Positions 24,702 to 33,779 of a stretch of 64,000 nucleotides of DNA are shown here, in pieces (the stretch's first letter is position 1; every line of letters begins with the position of its first letter). The stretch is from Mucilaginibacter corticis (GTDB lineage: Bacteria; Bacteroidota; Bacteroidia; Sphingobacteriales; Sphingobacteriaceae). Below the pieces are notes generated by a model. The model searched no databases and had not been told where the DNA came from. It was given only the letters and a program-made list of their open reading frames with translations. Location of the stretch: NCBI RefSeq assembly GCF_007558865.1, contig NZ_VLPK01000001.1, positions 186,001 through 250,000 of the forward strand, written 5' to 3'. The position numbers and the translations under genes were made by a program.

Positions 24702-25591
24702 TACTTTCCTATAAAATCAAATAAAAACATCAATTGCACTACCGGCAAATAAAAAAACGATCCAAACATGAGCTTGCGTGCTTCTTTTATTTGCAGGGTG
24801 CGTAACAAACCGGCGGCCTGGTACAAAAATATCAAACTGCAAACCAGTGATATACCGCCCACATAATAACCGCCATAATGGTAGATGGTTGGCAACAAAC
24901 TAACCGGCACCAATATCACTGCAAATATAACGGTGATAACGGCACTTGCCCTGTCCCTGTTTTGGGTTGGCAACAACCTGAATCCTGCCAGTTTATAATC
25001 ATCATCCAACACCCAGGCAATTGCCCAGAAATGTACAAACTGCCATACAAATTGTATAGAGAATAATATCAAAGCTATTTCATCAATACGGCCATGCGGT
25101 TGCCCTGCTACATAACCTATTAACGCGGGTAATGCCCCAGGTATGGCGCCTACAAAAACCGCGATTGGTGATTTCCTTTTTAAAGGCGTATAGGCAAAAG
25201 CATATAATAAGATAGAAAATACCGACAATAAACCGGTAAGTATGTTAAGCGTACCTAAAATATAGGTACCGGCGATACCCATACCTAAACCCAGTACCAA
25301 TCCCTGCCCGGTAGTCATTCGTCCTGCAGGCATGGGGCGGTCCATAGTGCGTTTCATTAATTTATCCAGGTCAACCTCTATCACCTCGTTAAAACAGTTG
25401 GCAGCGGCTGTAACTAAAAATCCACCTGCAACCAGTTTCAGCCAGTTTACCCACATGGTTGTGCTGTATAATGATCCCCAGGTATTACCGCCATTTGCTT
25501 TTACCGCTATGATAAAAGATATCGATGCCGAAAACACCACCAGGAATGTCAGCCTGAATTTGATCAGCTTTGAAAAATCAGCCCACTTCAT
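24701..25591 (-). CDS. ctaB: Protoheme IX farnesyltransferase (heme O synthase)
   Basis: The 296-residue UbiA-superfamily protein has about nine membrane helices. The first catalytic motif is NEVIEVDLDKLMKRTMDRPMPAGRM, with Glu in place of the first Asp of many proteobacterial proteins, and the second is found in WVLDDDYKLAGFRLLP. It converts protoheme to heme O by adding a farnesyl group, the step before CtaA. It overlaps ctaA by 4 bases and subunit III by 1, so the heme A pathway is coupled to the oxidase genes. Confidence 0.93.
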   Translation of the reverse strand: MKWADFSKLIKFRLTFLVVFSASISFIIAVKANGGNTWGSLYSTTMWVNWLKLVAGGFLVTAAANCFNEVIEVDLDKLMKRTMDRPMPAGRMTTGQGLVLGLGMGIAGTYILGTLNILTGLLSVFSILLYAFAYTPLKRKSPIAVFVGAIPGALPALIGYVAGQPHGRIDEIALILFSIQFVWQFVHFWAIAWVLDDDYKLAGFRLLPTQNRDRASAVITVIFAVILVPVSLLPTIYHYGGYYVGGISLVCSLIFLYQAAGLLRTLQIKEARKLMFGSFFYLPVVQLMFLFDFIGK

Positions 25592-26649
25592 TTGCGCCCT
25601 CCCTGTATACTCACCGACTGGTATAAATTAAGCATTAAATAATATTGGGCGCCAAACACTAAACTGGCCAACAAAATATGCGCTGCCTGTGCAAATGGTG
25701 GTAACGATAAGTATGATAAAAATATACCGCTTACAATTTGCAGGGCGATCATTAAAAAAGTAAAACTCATTATTTGCTGCTGCAAAGAATGGCGGCTAAA
25801 CGCCCGCCTGATCAACGCATATAAAACCAGGTTGATCAACAGCACCAAAGTTGCCACATCCCTGTGACGGGCAAAGATATCACCCGCGTTTTTAATCCAC
25901 TCCGACCGGTAACCACCCTGTAAACGAGTAGATACGGCGTCGATCTTTTCACGCACCTCTGTACCAAAAGTAATTTGTAGCACGCTGATGACCAACGCGA
26001 ATAAAGTAATTATATGCGTCACCGGGTTAATGTTCAGCTTCGGCCTGCCGCTAACCTTTGCCAGGTGATAGGTGGTAATACATATAGCCAATATTGCTAA
26101 TGCTAAAAGCAGATGCACAGTAATTATCCACGCTACTAAATTGGTTGATACCACTATCGACCCTAACCAGGCCTGGAAACCTATCAGCACCAAGTTAAAA
26201 ATACTTAAAAAAGGTATAAGCTTATTAACGTCGCTATAGCTAAAAGAATAAACAGCTGTCAGCAATAAGAAGATACCTGAAATTGCGCCTATCAAACGGT
26301 TCACGTACTCTGTCCACGTTTTGGCAACATTAAACTCTTCAGGGATCAAAATAGATTTGTCTTCGCGCAGGCGACGTGCAAGGTCGCTATAACCAAATAC
26401 GTCAAGGGTTTTAGCAAACCGCTGATTTTTAGCAAGACGGCCGGCAACATATTTCTCTTTGTAATTTGCAGGCAGATCAGACAATTCTGTCGGCGGTATA
26501 TACCTGCCAAAGCATTTTGGCCAATCCGGGCATCCCATTCCAGACCCGGTACTACGCACTACACCACCGGCCAATATCAACACAAAAAGCAGGGCTATAC
26601 TTAAAAGGTTAGTCTTGCGGAATCTGTTTTTTGATTTTGGGTTACTCAT
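25588..26649 (-). CDS. ctaA: Heme A synthase (COX15/CtaA family)
   Basis: The 353-residue protein has eight membrane helices in two halves. The first starts FVLILAGGVVRSTGSGMGCPDWPKCFG, the COX15/CtaA signature with the cysteine pair. Heme-ligand histidines are expected in segments such as AWIITVHLLLALAI and AQAAHILLASLVFG. It oxidises heme O to heme A. The loop around residues 60-120 (KEKYVAGRLAKNQRFAKTLDVFG) is of the Bacteroidota type. It is the first gene after coxA, separated from it by a 139-base gap with a long hairpin. Confidence 0.93.
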   Translation of the reverse strand: MSNPKSKNRFRKTNLLSIALLFVLILAGGVVRSTGSGMGCPDWPKCFGRYIPPTELSDLPANYKEKYVAGRLAKNQRFAKTLDVFGYSDLARRLREDKSILIPEEFNVAKTWTEYVNRLIGAISGIFLLLTAVYSFSYSDVNKLIPFLSIFNLVLIGFQAWLGSIVVSTNLVAWIITVHLLLALAILAICITTYHLAKVSGRPKLNINPVTHIITLFALVISVLQITFGTEVREKIDAVSTRLQGGYRSEWIKNAGDIFARHRDVATLVLLINLVLYALIRRAFSRHSLQQQIMSFTFLMIALQIVSGIFLSYLSLPPFAQAAHILLASLVFGAQYYLMLNLYQSVSIQGGRK

Positions 26650-26667
26650 TGGGATGTTTCTAACAAA

Positions 26668-26767
26668 TTAGGGCGCCTAAAGTGAGTGGTGAATTATGAG
26701 TATTGAGTTTTGGGTATAATTACACAACTCATTACTCACTACCTGCCACTCACCTCAAACGCCCTAA
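26668..26767. repeat. 100-base imperfect hairpin between coxA and ctaA
   Basis: Three paired blocks are visible: TTAGGGCG (26668-26675) with 26760-26767, GTGAGTGG (26682-26689) with 26746-26753, and TGAGTATTGAGTT (26697-26709) with 26726-26738 (12 of 13). It occupies the gap between coxA and ctaA and may stabilise or partly terminate the transcript. Confidence 0.7.
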
Positions 26768-26788
26768 AAGATCAGATCGGTATTTATA

Positions 26789-28672
26789 TTATTTTACTTC
26801 TTCGTTAGCTTTTTGTGTACTTGTCCACTTGTTAAGCGCTTCTAAACCTGCAGGATTATCTTCAAAATCATGCGGAAGGTTTGAACTCATGGTTTGTGAA
26901 AGTGGCGTTGTTTGTAATATATAATCCTCTTCAGCACCCGGTTTGCTATAATCATATGGCCAACGGTATACGCTTGGTATTTCGCCCGGCCAGTTACCGT
27001 GTAAATGTTCAACCGGGGTTGTCCACTCAAGGGTATTTGCCTGCCAAGGGTTTTGAGTAGCTTTTTTACCGAAGAAAATAGAGCTTATAAAGTTGTATAA
27101 GAATGCAACCTGCGCACAAGCCGACATAATTGCCGCCCATGTAATAAACATATTTACTGATAACCAGCGCTGCATTGAAGCAAACTCTGTAAAGGCATAG
27201 TAACGACGTGGTACACCGTCAAGGCCCATAAAGTGCATTGGGAAGAATACCAGGTAAGCACCTATAAATGTTAACCAGAAGTGCAGGTAACCTAATTTTT
27301 CGTCCATCATACGGCCAAACATTTTAGGGAACCAGTGATAAACACCGGCAAGCATACCAAATATAGCTGCCGAACCCATTACCAGGTGGAAGTGGGCAAC
27401 AACAAAATACGTATCATGCAAGTTAATATCTAATGCCGCATTACCTAAGAAGATACCGGTGATACCACCAGAGATAAAGAATGACACCATACCGATAGCG
27501 AAAAGCATAGCAGGTGTAAACCTGATATTACCGCGCCAAAGTGTAGCCAGCCAGTTAAATGTTTTTACTGCCGATGGTACCGCGATGATCAATGTAGTAA
27601 TCATGAACACACCGCCCAGGAACGGGTTCATACCCGTAATGAACATGTGGTGGCCCCATACGATAAATGATAATACCGTGATACCGATCAATGAATAAAC
27701 CATCGCGTGGTAACCAAAGATAGGTTTACGTGAATTTACCGACATGATCTCTGAAGAGATACCCATCGCCGGCATAATTACGATATATACTTCCGGGTGA
27801 CCCAGAAACCAGAATAAGTGCTGGAACAAGATAGGGCTACCACCTTCAAATGGCATTACCTGTCCGTTTACAACAATGTCTGATAAGTAAAAGCTTGTAC
27901 CGAAACTACGGTCAAATATCAATAATACCACACCGGCAACTAAAACCGGGAATGATAATACACCCAAAATAGCGGTCAAGAAAAACGCCCAGATGGTTAA
28001 AGGCATTTTCCAAAGGTCCATACCTTTAGTACGCATGTTCAATACGGTACTTACGTAGTTGATACCACCCATTAATGATGATGCCACAAAGCAAACCATA
28101 CTGATCAACCACAAGGTCATACCCAAACCTGAACCTTTCATTGCTGTAGGTAAGGCTGATAATGGTGGATATATTGTCCAACCGCCACCTGCCGGGCCTT
28201 TTTGTACAAAGAAAGATGATAACATGATCACACAGGCAGTAAAGAAGAACCAGTACGACAACATATTCAGGAATGGCGATGCCATATCACGCGCGCCTAC
28301 CTGTAATGGGATCAATAAGTTACTGAAAGTTCCGCTCAAGCCGGCTGTTAACACGAAGAATACCATGATGGTACCGTGTATAGTAACCAATGAAAGGTAG
28401 AACTCAGGGTCTAAACGTCCTTCGGGAGCAAAACGGCCTAATAAAGTTTCTAATAAAGGGAAAGATTTATCAGGGTATGCTAATTGGATCCTGAACAATA
28501 TAGATAATAGCATGGCAATAACTGCCATAGTAATACCTGTGATCAGGAATTGCTTGGCAATCATTTTGTGATCCTGGCTAAATACGTATTTAGTAAGGAA
28601 TGTATCGTGGTGATGCTCGTGACCCTCTTCGTGATGTGCTACTCCGTGATCGTGAACTGCTAATGTTGACAT
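26789..28672 (-). CDS. ctaD: Cytochrome c oxidase subunit I
   Basis: The 627-residue protein is the catalytic subunit of an aa3-type heme-copper oxidase. Key residues are His99 (low-spin heme ligand in TIHGTIM), the cross-linked His292/Tyr296 pair in GHPEVY, CuB ligands His341/His342 in WGHHMF, and the heme ligands in VVAHFHLVMG. The His-Tyr spacing is that of A-type oxidases. Residues 7-22 contain eight histidines, which is more than usual for this subunit. It follows coxB by 9 bases. Confidence 0.97.
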   Translation of the reverse strand: MSTLAVHDHGVAHHEEGHEHHHDTFLTKYVFSQDHKMIAKQFLITGITMAVIAMLLSILFRIQLAYPDKSFPLLETLLGRFAPEGRLDPEFYLSLVTIHGTIMVFFVLTAGLSGTFSNLLIPLQVGARDMASPFLNMLSYWFFFTACVIMLSSFFVQKGPAGGGWTIYPPLSALPTAMKGSGLGMTLWLISMVCFVASSLMGGINYVSTVLNMRTKGMDLWKMPLTIWAFFLTAILGVLSFPVLVAGVVLLIFDRSFGTSFYLSDIVVNGQVMPFEGGSPILFQHLFWFLGHPEVYIVIMPAMGISSEIMSVNSRKPIFGYHAMVYSLIGITVLSFIVWGHHMFITGMNPFLGGVFMITTLIIAVPSAVKTFNWLATLWRGNIRFTPAMLFAIGMVSFFISGGITGIFLGNAALDINLHDTYFVVAHFHLVMGSAAIFGMLAGVYHWFPKMFGRMMDEKLGYLHFWLTFIGAYLVFFPMHFMGLDGVPRRYYAFTEFASMQRWLSVNMFITWAAIMSACAQVAFLYNFISSIFFGKKATQNPWQANTLEWTTPVEHLHGNWPGEIPSVYRWPYDYSKPGAEEDYILQTTPLSQTMSSNLPHDFEDNPAGLEALNKWTSTQKANEEVK

Positions 28673-28681
28673 AATCGCTAA

Positions 28682-29857
28682 TTAATTGTTTAACGCTAAC
28701 CTATTTTGTGTAATACTCTTTTTCTGATCTGCTGCGGCCAGTTTCAATTCTGTTCTTAACGCAGGGGTTAAGTACGGTTTTTGTTTGGCTAACCATTGGT
28801 TGTACTCGCCCTCGGTAACAACACGTACAACTCTTTGCATGTTGTAGTGGCTGCTTCCGCAAATTTTGTTGCAATAAAGCAAGTACTCAAATTTAGGATC
28901 ATCTACTTTCCTGCGCATTTCCTCAGTAGTAATAGTAGGTGTAAATTTGAAGAAGGTTGGCAAACCAGGTACCGCGTTTTGCTGCACCCTGAAGTGAGGC
29001 ATATAAACGCTATGTATTACGTCCTGTGCAAATATGTTTAAGCGGATAACTTTGTTTACTGGCAATACCAAAGTATCAGCCTGTAAATCATCCATACTGT
29101 TTTTGTCTTTAAAGTCGATACCTAATTTGTTGGCACCTGCTGTTAACCTGAAATCTTTTTTACCTAAAATGCCGTCCGGTCCTGCGTAACGGATCTCCCA
29201 TGCAAACTGGTGGCCGGTAACATCGATATTGATATCACCTTTAACCGGCGAGCTGTTTTCTACCTCTTGCCAGGTAAAGAAACCAAATATTACCAATACA
29301 GTTAAAACGATAGCCGGTATAATGGTCCAAACTTTTTCAATGGTATTATTGTGTGGTAAAAAGTAAGCTCTGCGTTTATCTGAATGTTTGTAACGGAATA
29401 AGAAGCTAAACAACAAGATCTGCGTGATCACAAATACAAATAAGGTGATGCAGGTAGTAGTTAAAAACATCGCGTCAATTTTAACACCATGTTTCGATGC
29501 AGCCTCAGGCAGGGTCATGCTACCTTGTTCGGTTATGTCCCAAAAGGCAGCACTTAAGCCAACAACCATAAATATCAGGCATATTGTACCCATGATATTA
29601 TTCCAGTTGGTGCCTTTTTTACCTTGTATCTGCTGGCTCAGGTCATATACTCTTAATATCTTGCCTACTACGCCAATAGCTATTGAAATTAATACAAATA
29701 GCAGTACATAGTAACCTACGCTTAACCAGTTAACACCCGGTTTAGCTGCAGCATCGGCAGTGACAGTTTGAGCCATTAGCACGTTAGTGCCCAAAAGCAT
29801 AAACACTGCTAAAGACGCAAGTAACTTTTTAGAATCTATTATTTTTTTGAATGCCAT
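28682..29857 (-). CDS. coxB: Cytochrome c oxidase subunit II with CuA site, no fused cytochrome c
   Basis: The Met at 29857 gives 391 residues and a clear signal peptide (KKLLASLAVFMLLGTNVLMAQ). The frame extends to 29902 without a convincing upstream start. Three hydrophobic helices follow, one more than in standard subunit II. The CuA ligands are in CNKICGSSHYNM (Cys329, Cys333, His337, Met340) with His282 in VIHSVYMPHF. Glu of the common CSELC motif is Lys here. There is no CxxCH, so unlike caa3 oxidases it has no C-terminal heme domain. It accepts electrons from the cytochrome c heads of ActA or ActE. Confidence 0.94.
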   Translation of the reverse strand: MAFKKIIDSKKLLASLAVFMLLGTNVLMAQTVTADAAAKPGVNWLSVGYYVLLFVLISIAIGVVGKILRVYDLSQQIQGKKGTNWNNIMGTICLIFMVVGLSAAFWDITEQGSMTLPEAASKHGVKIDAMFLTTTCITLFVFVITQILLFSFLFRYKHSDKRRAYFLPHNNTIEKVWTIIPAIVLTVLVIFGFFTWQEVENSSPVKGDINIDVTGHQFAWEIRYAGPDGILGKKDFRLTAGANKLGIDFKDKNSMDDLQADTLVLPVNKVIRLNIFAQDVIHSVYMPHFRVQQNAVPGLPTFFKFTPTITTEEMRRKVDDPKFEYLLYCNKICGSSHYNMQRVVRVVTEGEYNQWLAKQKPYLTPALRTELKLAAADQKKSITQNRLALNN

Positions 29858-29905
29858 TGTATTCGTCGTTTGGTATTCTGTATTGTGTTGCAAATTTAAC
29901 AATTA

Positions 29906-31165
29906 TTATATGTGATGATGTAAGCTCTCTTGCAGGAACGGGTGATTTTTTGGCACCAATGATTTGAATTTGCTTAATGCTGTGAAAAACAAGAAAGTAA
30001 ATAATCCGGCGAAGCCTAAAAATGTTCCTATTTCCTGTACACCAAAACCTCTGCCTTTAGGGCCTACAGTAGCAGGCATGATCATGATATAATAATCAAG
30101 CCAGTGGCCACATATTAAAATGATACAAGCTGTTTTTAGTACAGGCACTGCACGTTTTGAATCGCGGGCCATCAATACTAAGAATGGTGCTAAAAAGTTT
30201 ACTACTATGTTTAACCAGAACCAAGGTTGGAACTCAGGCTCCCATCTTTTGTAGAAATAAGCTGCTTCTTCAGGTATGTTAGCGTAATAGATCAACAGGA
30301 ACTGTGCAAACCACAGGTAAGTCCAGAAGATAGAGAAGCCAAACATTAACTGGCCAAGGTTGTGTAAATGATCTACAGTAACCCAGGTAAAGTATCCTTG
30401 TTTACGCAATGAAATAAGCAATAAGGTGATCACCGATAAACCGCTTACCCATAAGGCAGCAAAGTTATACCAGCCAAACATGGTTGAGAACCAGTGCGCG
30501 TCTAAAGACATGATGGTATCGAACGCGAATAAAGGAACTGTAAAACCAAATATCGCTAAGAAAGCGGCAGAGATATTAAAGCTCTTCTTGTAATTGAACA
30601 TACCACCCAACTCATCCTCGTTGTTTGAGTATTTTACCAGCATTAAACCAAGTATGCTATAAGCAATCAGGTAAAATGCCATGCGGACAAAGAAGAAAGG
30701 GATATTTAAGTAACCAGATTTACCTGCAATAACTGCATTGTAAGCCTCGCTGCCTTTAGTGGTGATCTCTTTCGGAGCCCACTCTTTATAAAGCATTGTA
30801 CCTTTTATAGTTTGATGGCCTTCTTCTGTAATAACTTGTTGCGGTGTAAAAATACCCAACGCTACAACCAATATTAATATGGCAGCTGCATAAGGCAATA
30901 CCTTAGCAAACGCCTGGGGCACCCTTAATATTGATGCCGACCATCCTGCCTGCGCTGCATACTGCAGTGCGCAAAAGAATACACCTGCTATACACACACA
31001 AGTAAAGTAGTACCCGCATAGCAATAAGTTTGCAAATTCGCGCTCTGTGTTAAGGAAAAATCCTAACGCTATTGCTACAATACCTACAACAATAGCAACC
31101 AAGCTGTAAGTTTTTAGCTTACCGCTAAATTCAAATTGTTCGTTAAAACTATTATTAGTTTCCAT
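29906..31165 (-). CDS. actF: Alternative complex III subunit ActF (NrfD-related membrane subunit)
   Basis: The Met at 31165 (METNNSFNEQF) gives 419 residues; an upstream TTG is possible. About ten membrane helices are visible. The stretch WFSTMFGWYNFAALWVSGLSVITLLLI and the region after it, GYFTWVTVDHLHNLGQLMFGFSIFWTY, are typical of ActF. It is the second NrfD-like membrane subunit of the menaquinol-oxidising complex, paired with ActC. The gene sits between actE and coxB, the usual Bacteroidota order. Confidence 0.9.
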   Translation of the reverse strand: METNNSFNEQFEFSGKLKTYSLVAIVVGIVAIALGFFLNTEREFANLLLCGYYFTCVCIAGVFFCALQYAAQAGWSASILRVPQAFAKVLPYAAAILILVVALGIFTPQQVITEEGHQTIKGTMLYKEWAPKEITTKGSEAYNAVIAGKSGYLNIPFFFVRMAFYLIAYSILGLMLVKYSNNEDELGGMFNYKKSFNISAAFLAIFGFTVPLFAFDTIMSLDAHWFSTMFGWYNFAALWVSGLSVITLLLISLRKQGYFTWVTVDHLHNLGQLMFGFSIFWTYLWFAQFLLIYYANIPEEAAYFYKRWEPEFQPWFWLNIVVNFLAPFLVLMARDSKRAVPVLKTACIILICGHWLDYYIMIMPATVGPKGRGFGVQEIGTFLGFAGLFTFLFFTALSKFKSLVPKNHPFLQESLHHHI

Positions 31166-31177
31166 TAATCTCAATTC

Positions 31178-31753
31178 TTATAAAGTTTGTAAATGGTGAA
31201 CATACATTACTACTTTCCAACGTTCTTCTGGCGAAAGCTGTGAAGCGTAAGAACCCATAGCGTTTAAGCCGTAAGTAATTGTATGATATATCTTACCATC
31301 GGTTAAATCTTTCATTGCACCACCCCGTGATGATTGTCCTTTAGAGTATGATGGCGGCGCCGGGAAACCATGTGCTACCACTGTACCATCACCTTGCCCG
31401 GTTTTGCCATGGCATGGCGAGCAAAAGGTCATGAATAAAGCTTTACCATCTTCAATGTTTTTTGAAGTATTAAATAATATGCTTTTTACCTCAATGCTGG
31501 CCTGGTTATATCCTTCTGTAGTTTTTGGATAATCAAATCTTGTAAAACCTACAGGGGTAGTACCTGCCGGTGGTAACTGTGCTGTTTTACCATCTTTAAA
31601 ATTCGGATTTTTCTGATCCGGATCAAAAGCGATCTTTTCATACATATTGGGGGCATATTCCCATCCGGTGCTTCTCTTATCATTGCATGACGTAGTAACT
31701 ATCGATGCAGCAATGGTAACAACCGCAATACCCAATATTCTAAACTTATTCAT
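31178..31753 (-). CDS. actE: Alternative complex III subunit ActE, monoheme cytochrome c lipoprotein
   Basis: The ATG at 31753 (MNKFRILGIAVV) gives 191 residues with a lipobox IVTTSC (Cys23). The frame runs further upstream but that part overlaps actD and lacks a signal peptide. The single heme motif is CSPCH, followed by GKTGQGDG, and the methionine ligand is expected in LNAMGSYASQLSPEERW. It transfers electrons from the complex to an acceptor, here probably the oxidase. It overlaps the end of actD by 8 bases. Confidence 0.92.
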   Translation of the reverse strand: MNKFRILGIAVVTIAASIVTTSCNDKRSTGWEYAPNMYEKIAFDPDQKNPNFKDGKTAQLPPAGTTPVGFTRFDYPKTTEGYNQASIEVKSILFNTSKNIEDGKALFMTFCSPCHGKTGQGDGTVVAHGFPAPPSYSKGQSSRGGAMKDLTDGKIYHTITYGLNAMGSYASQLSPEERWKVVMYVHHLQTL

Positions 31754-32282
31754 AGCTAACATATTTTCTGTCGTTATGCTTAATTTCAACTGCTCCTGCT
31801 TCTTTAAGCAAGCTTGTAATGTCTTCGTGCGGGGTGTTTCCTTTAGCGTCAATAGCTATAACAAACCTGTCGTTAGTTGCCCTTAGGTCCATTACCCTTG
31901 GTGCACGGCCCGGGAAAAGATGCGTTGAGTAAAAAAATGTAAAGGCCATACCAAATGAAGCAAATAATACCGACCACTCAAATGTAACCGGGATAAAATC
32001 CGGAACAGCGAAGTGAGGTTTACCACCAATGTTCATTGGCCAGTCATGCACCAGGAAGTAGTACACCATGGTAAATATGGTTGTGCCACCCAGGCAGCCA
32101 AACATAAATGCCGCATAACCTAAACGTGAATCTTTAATACCTAATTTTGCCTCAATACCGTGTATTGGCATTGGCGTATATACATCATAAATAGGAATGC
32201 TATTTTTCTGTAGTTTGTCGATACCGTGCATCATTTCATCCGGATCGTCAAAAAGGCCTAATATATATTTGGTGCTGCTCAT
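31746..32282 (-). CDS. actD: Alternative complex III subunit ActD (DUF3341)
   Basis: The 178-residue protein matches DUF3341: a ferredoxin-like N-terminal half (KYILGLFDDPDEMMHGIDKL...PIHGIEAKLGI) and two membrane helices (about 57-80 and 99-122) joined by a loop, followed by a soluble end (VIAIDAKGNTPHEDITSLLKEAGAVEIK). ActD is a small membrane subunit of unknown mechanism in the complex. It lies 3 bases after actC. Confidence 0.92.
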   Translation of the reverse strand: MSSTKYILGLFDDPDEMMHGIDKLQKNSIPIYDVYTPMPIHGIEAKLGIKDSRLGYAAFMFGCLGGTTIFTMVYYFLVHDWPMNIGGKPHFAVPDFIPVTFEWSVLFASFGMAFTFFYSTHLFPGRAPRVMDLRATNDRFVIAIDAKGNTPHEDITSLLKEAGAVEIKHNDRKYVSYE

Positions 32283-32285
32283 AGT

Positions 32286-33758
32286 TTATACGTTTTCATA
32301 TACTGATACATCAACACTATCAAATTTCTTCAATGAGTTTTTGTAGAATTCAACCTGCTCCGGATCAAGATGTCCGTCTTTAATTTGTTCCAACTTAGCT
32401 TGCTCGCTTTGTTCTTTCAGTAGTAATTTAACCTCGGCCATTGCTATTGAAGGCAATACGCGGATAAATAATAAGAATAAAGTAAAGAATACGCCTATTG
32501 ATCCGATGAATACTGAAACATCTATCCAGGTTGGGTAAAACATAGCCCAGCTTGAAGGGATATAATCGCGGTGTAATGAGGTTACGATGATCACGAAACG
32601 CTCAAACCACATACCGATGTTTACAATGATTGACAACACCCATGACATTGGGATATTGGTACGTACCTTTTTAAACCACATTACCTGGGTCATTAACACG
32701 TTACAGCCGTACATCATACATGCTGCCCACCAGTACGGACCAATAAACCTGTTTAAGAATGTATATTGCTCGTATTCGCCGCCAGAGTAGTAAGCGATAA
32801 AGAACTCAGTGATATAAGCCACACCTACTACCGAACCTGTTACAAGAATGATCTTGTTCATTGATTCGATGTGGAACATGGTGATATAGTTCTCAAGACC
32901 TAATACCTTACGGGTAACCAGCAATAGTGTTTGTACCATGGCGAAACCCGAGAAGATAGCACCCGCAACGAAGTATGGAGGGAAGATGGTAGTGTGCCAT
33001 CCCGGCTCTAACGAAGTTGCAAAGTCCATGGATACAATGGTGTGTACTGAAAGTACCAGTGGAGTTGAAACACCTGCCAATATCAATGACACGGTTTCAA
33101 AACGCTGCCATGTTTTTACTGATCCTGTCCATCCGAAAGAAAGAACAGAATAGATACGACGGTATAAACCTGTTCCACGGTCGCGGATGGTAGCGATATC
33201 AGGCAATAAACCTGTATACCAGAATACCAATGATACCGAGAAATAAGTAGAGATCGCAAATACATCCCAGATAAGCGGTGAGTTAAAGTTAACCCATAAT
33301 GATCCGTATTGGTTAGGTAATGGCAAGCAATATAATGCCATCCATGGACGGCCCATGTGTGATACTACGTAAGTAGCGGCGCAAATTACCGCAAAGATCG
33401 TCATCGCCTCGGCAGAGCGGTTGATTGAGTTACGCCATTTTTGACGGAATAACAATAATACCGCAGAGATAAGCGTACCGGCGTGACCGATACCTACCCA
33501 CCACACGAAACCGGTGATGTCCCAGGCCCAGCCTACTGTTTTATTTAAACCCCATGATCCTATACCAAACCAAAATGTCCAGCTTACTGCAAACACCCAA
33601 AGCAAAGCGCCTAATGATGCAAAAGTAAAACCGATCCACCAGGCTTTATTAGGTTTATTTTCAACAGGGCGCAAAACGTCATCCGTAATTTGGGCATAGG
33701 TTATATCCTTACCCGTAATTAACGGTTCCCTTATTATTGATTCTTTATGAGATGCCAT
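32286..33758 (-). CDS. actC: Alternative complex III subunit ActC (NrfD/PsrC-type quinol-binding)
   Basis: The 490-residue protein has about ten membrane helices and an NrfD/PsrC fold. Family features include WWVGIGHAGTLISAVLLLFRQKWR in helix 2, SHMGRPWMALYCLPLPNQYG and SPLIWDVFAISTYFSVSL. It holds the menaquinol site next to the iron-sulfur arm of ActB. A hydrophilic C-terminus (about 455-490) extends into the cytoplasm. It follows actB by 21 bases. Confidence 0.95.
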   Translation of the reverse strand: MASHKESIIREPLITGKDITYAQITDDVLRPVENKPNKAWWIGFTFASLGALLWVFAVSWTFWFGIGSWGLNKTVGWAWDITGFVWWVGIGHAGTLISAVLLLFRQKWRNSINRSAEAMTIFAVICAATYVVSHMGRPWMALYCLPLPNQYGSLWVNFNSPLIWDVFAISTYFSVSLVFWYTGLLPDIATIRDRGTGLYRRIYSVLSFGWTGSVKTWQRFETVSLILAGVSTPLVLSVHTIVSMDFATSLEPGWHTTIFPPYFVAGAIFSGFAMVQTLLLVTRKVLGLENYITMFHIESMNKIILVTGSVVGVAYITEFFIAYYSGGEYEQYTFLNRFIGPYWWAACMMYGCNVLMTQVMWFKKVRTNIPMSWVLSIIVNIGMWFERFVIIVTSLHRDYIPSSWAMFYPTWIDVSVFIGSIGVFFTLFLLFIRVLPSIAMAEVKLLLKEQSEQAKLEQIKDGHLDPEQVEFYKNSLKKFDSVDVSVYENV

Positions 33759-33779
33759 ATTATATAGCTATTGTAAAAA

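Noticed and set aside
31754..31852. Upstream extension of ActE to 31852
   Set aside because: It overlaps the actD coding region by over 100 bases and lacks a signal peptide, whereas the Met at 31753 starts a lipoprotein signal.
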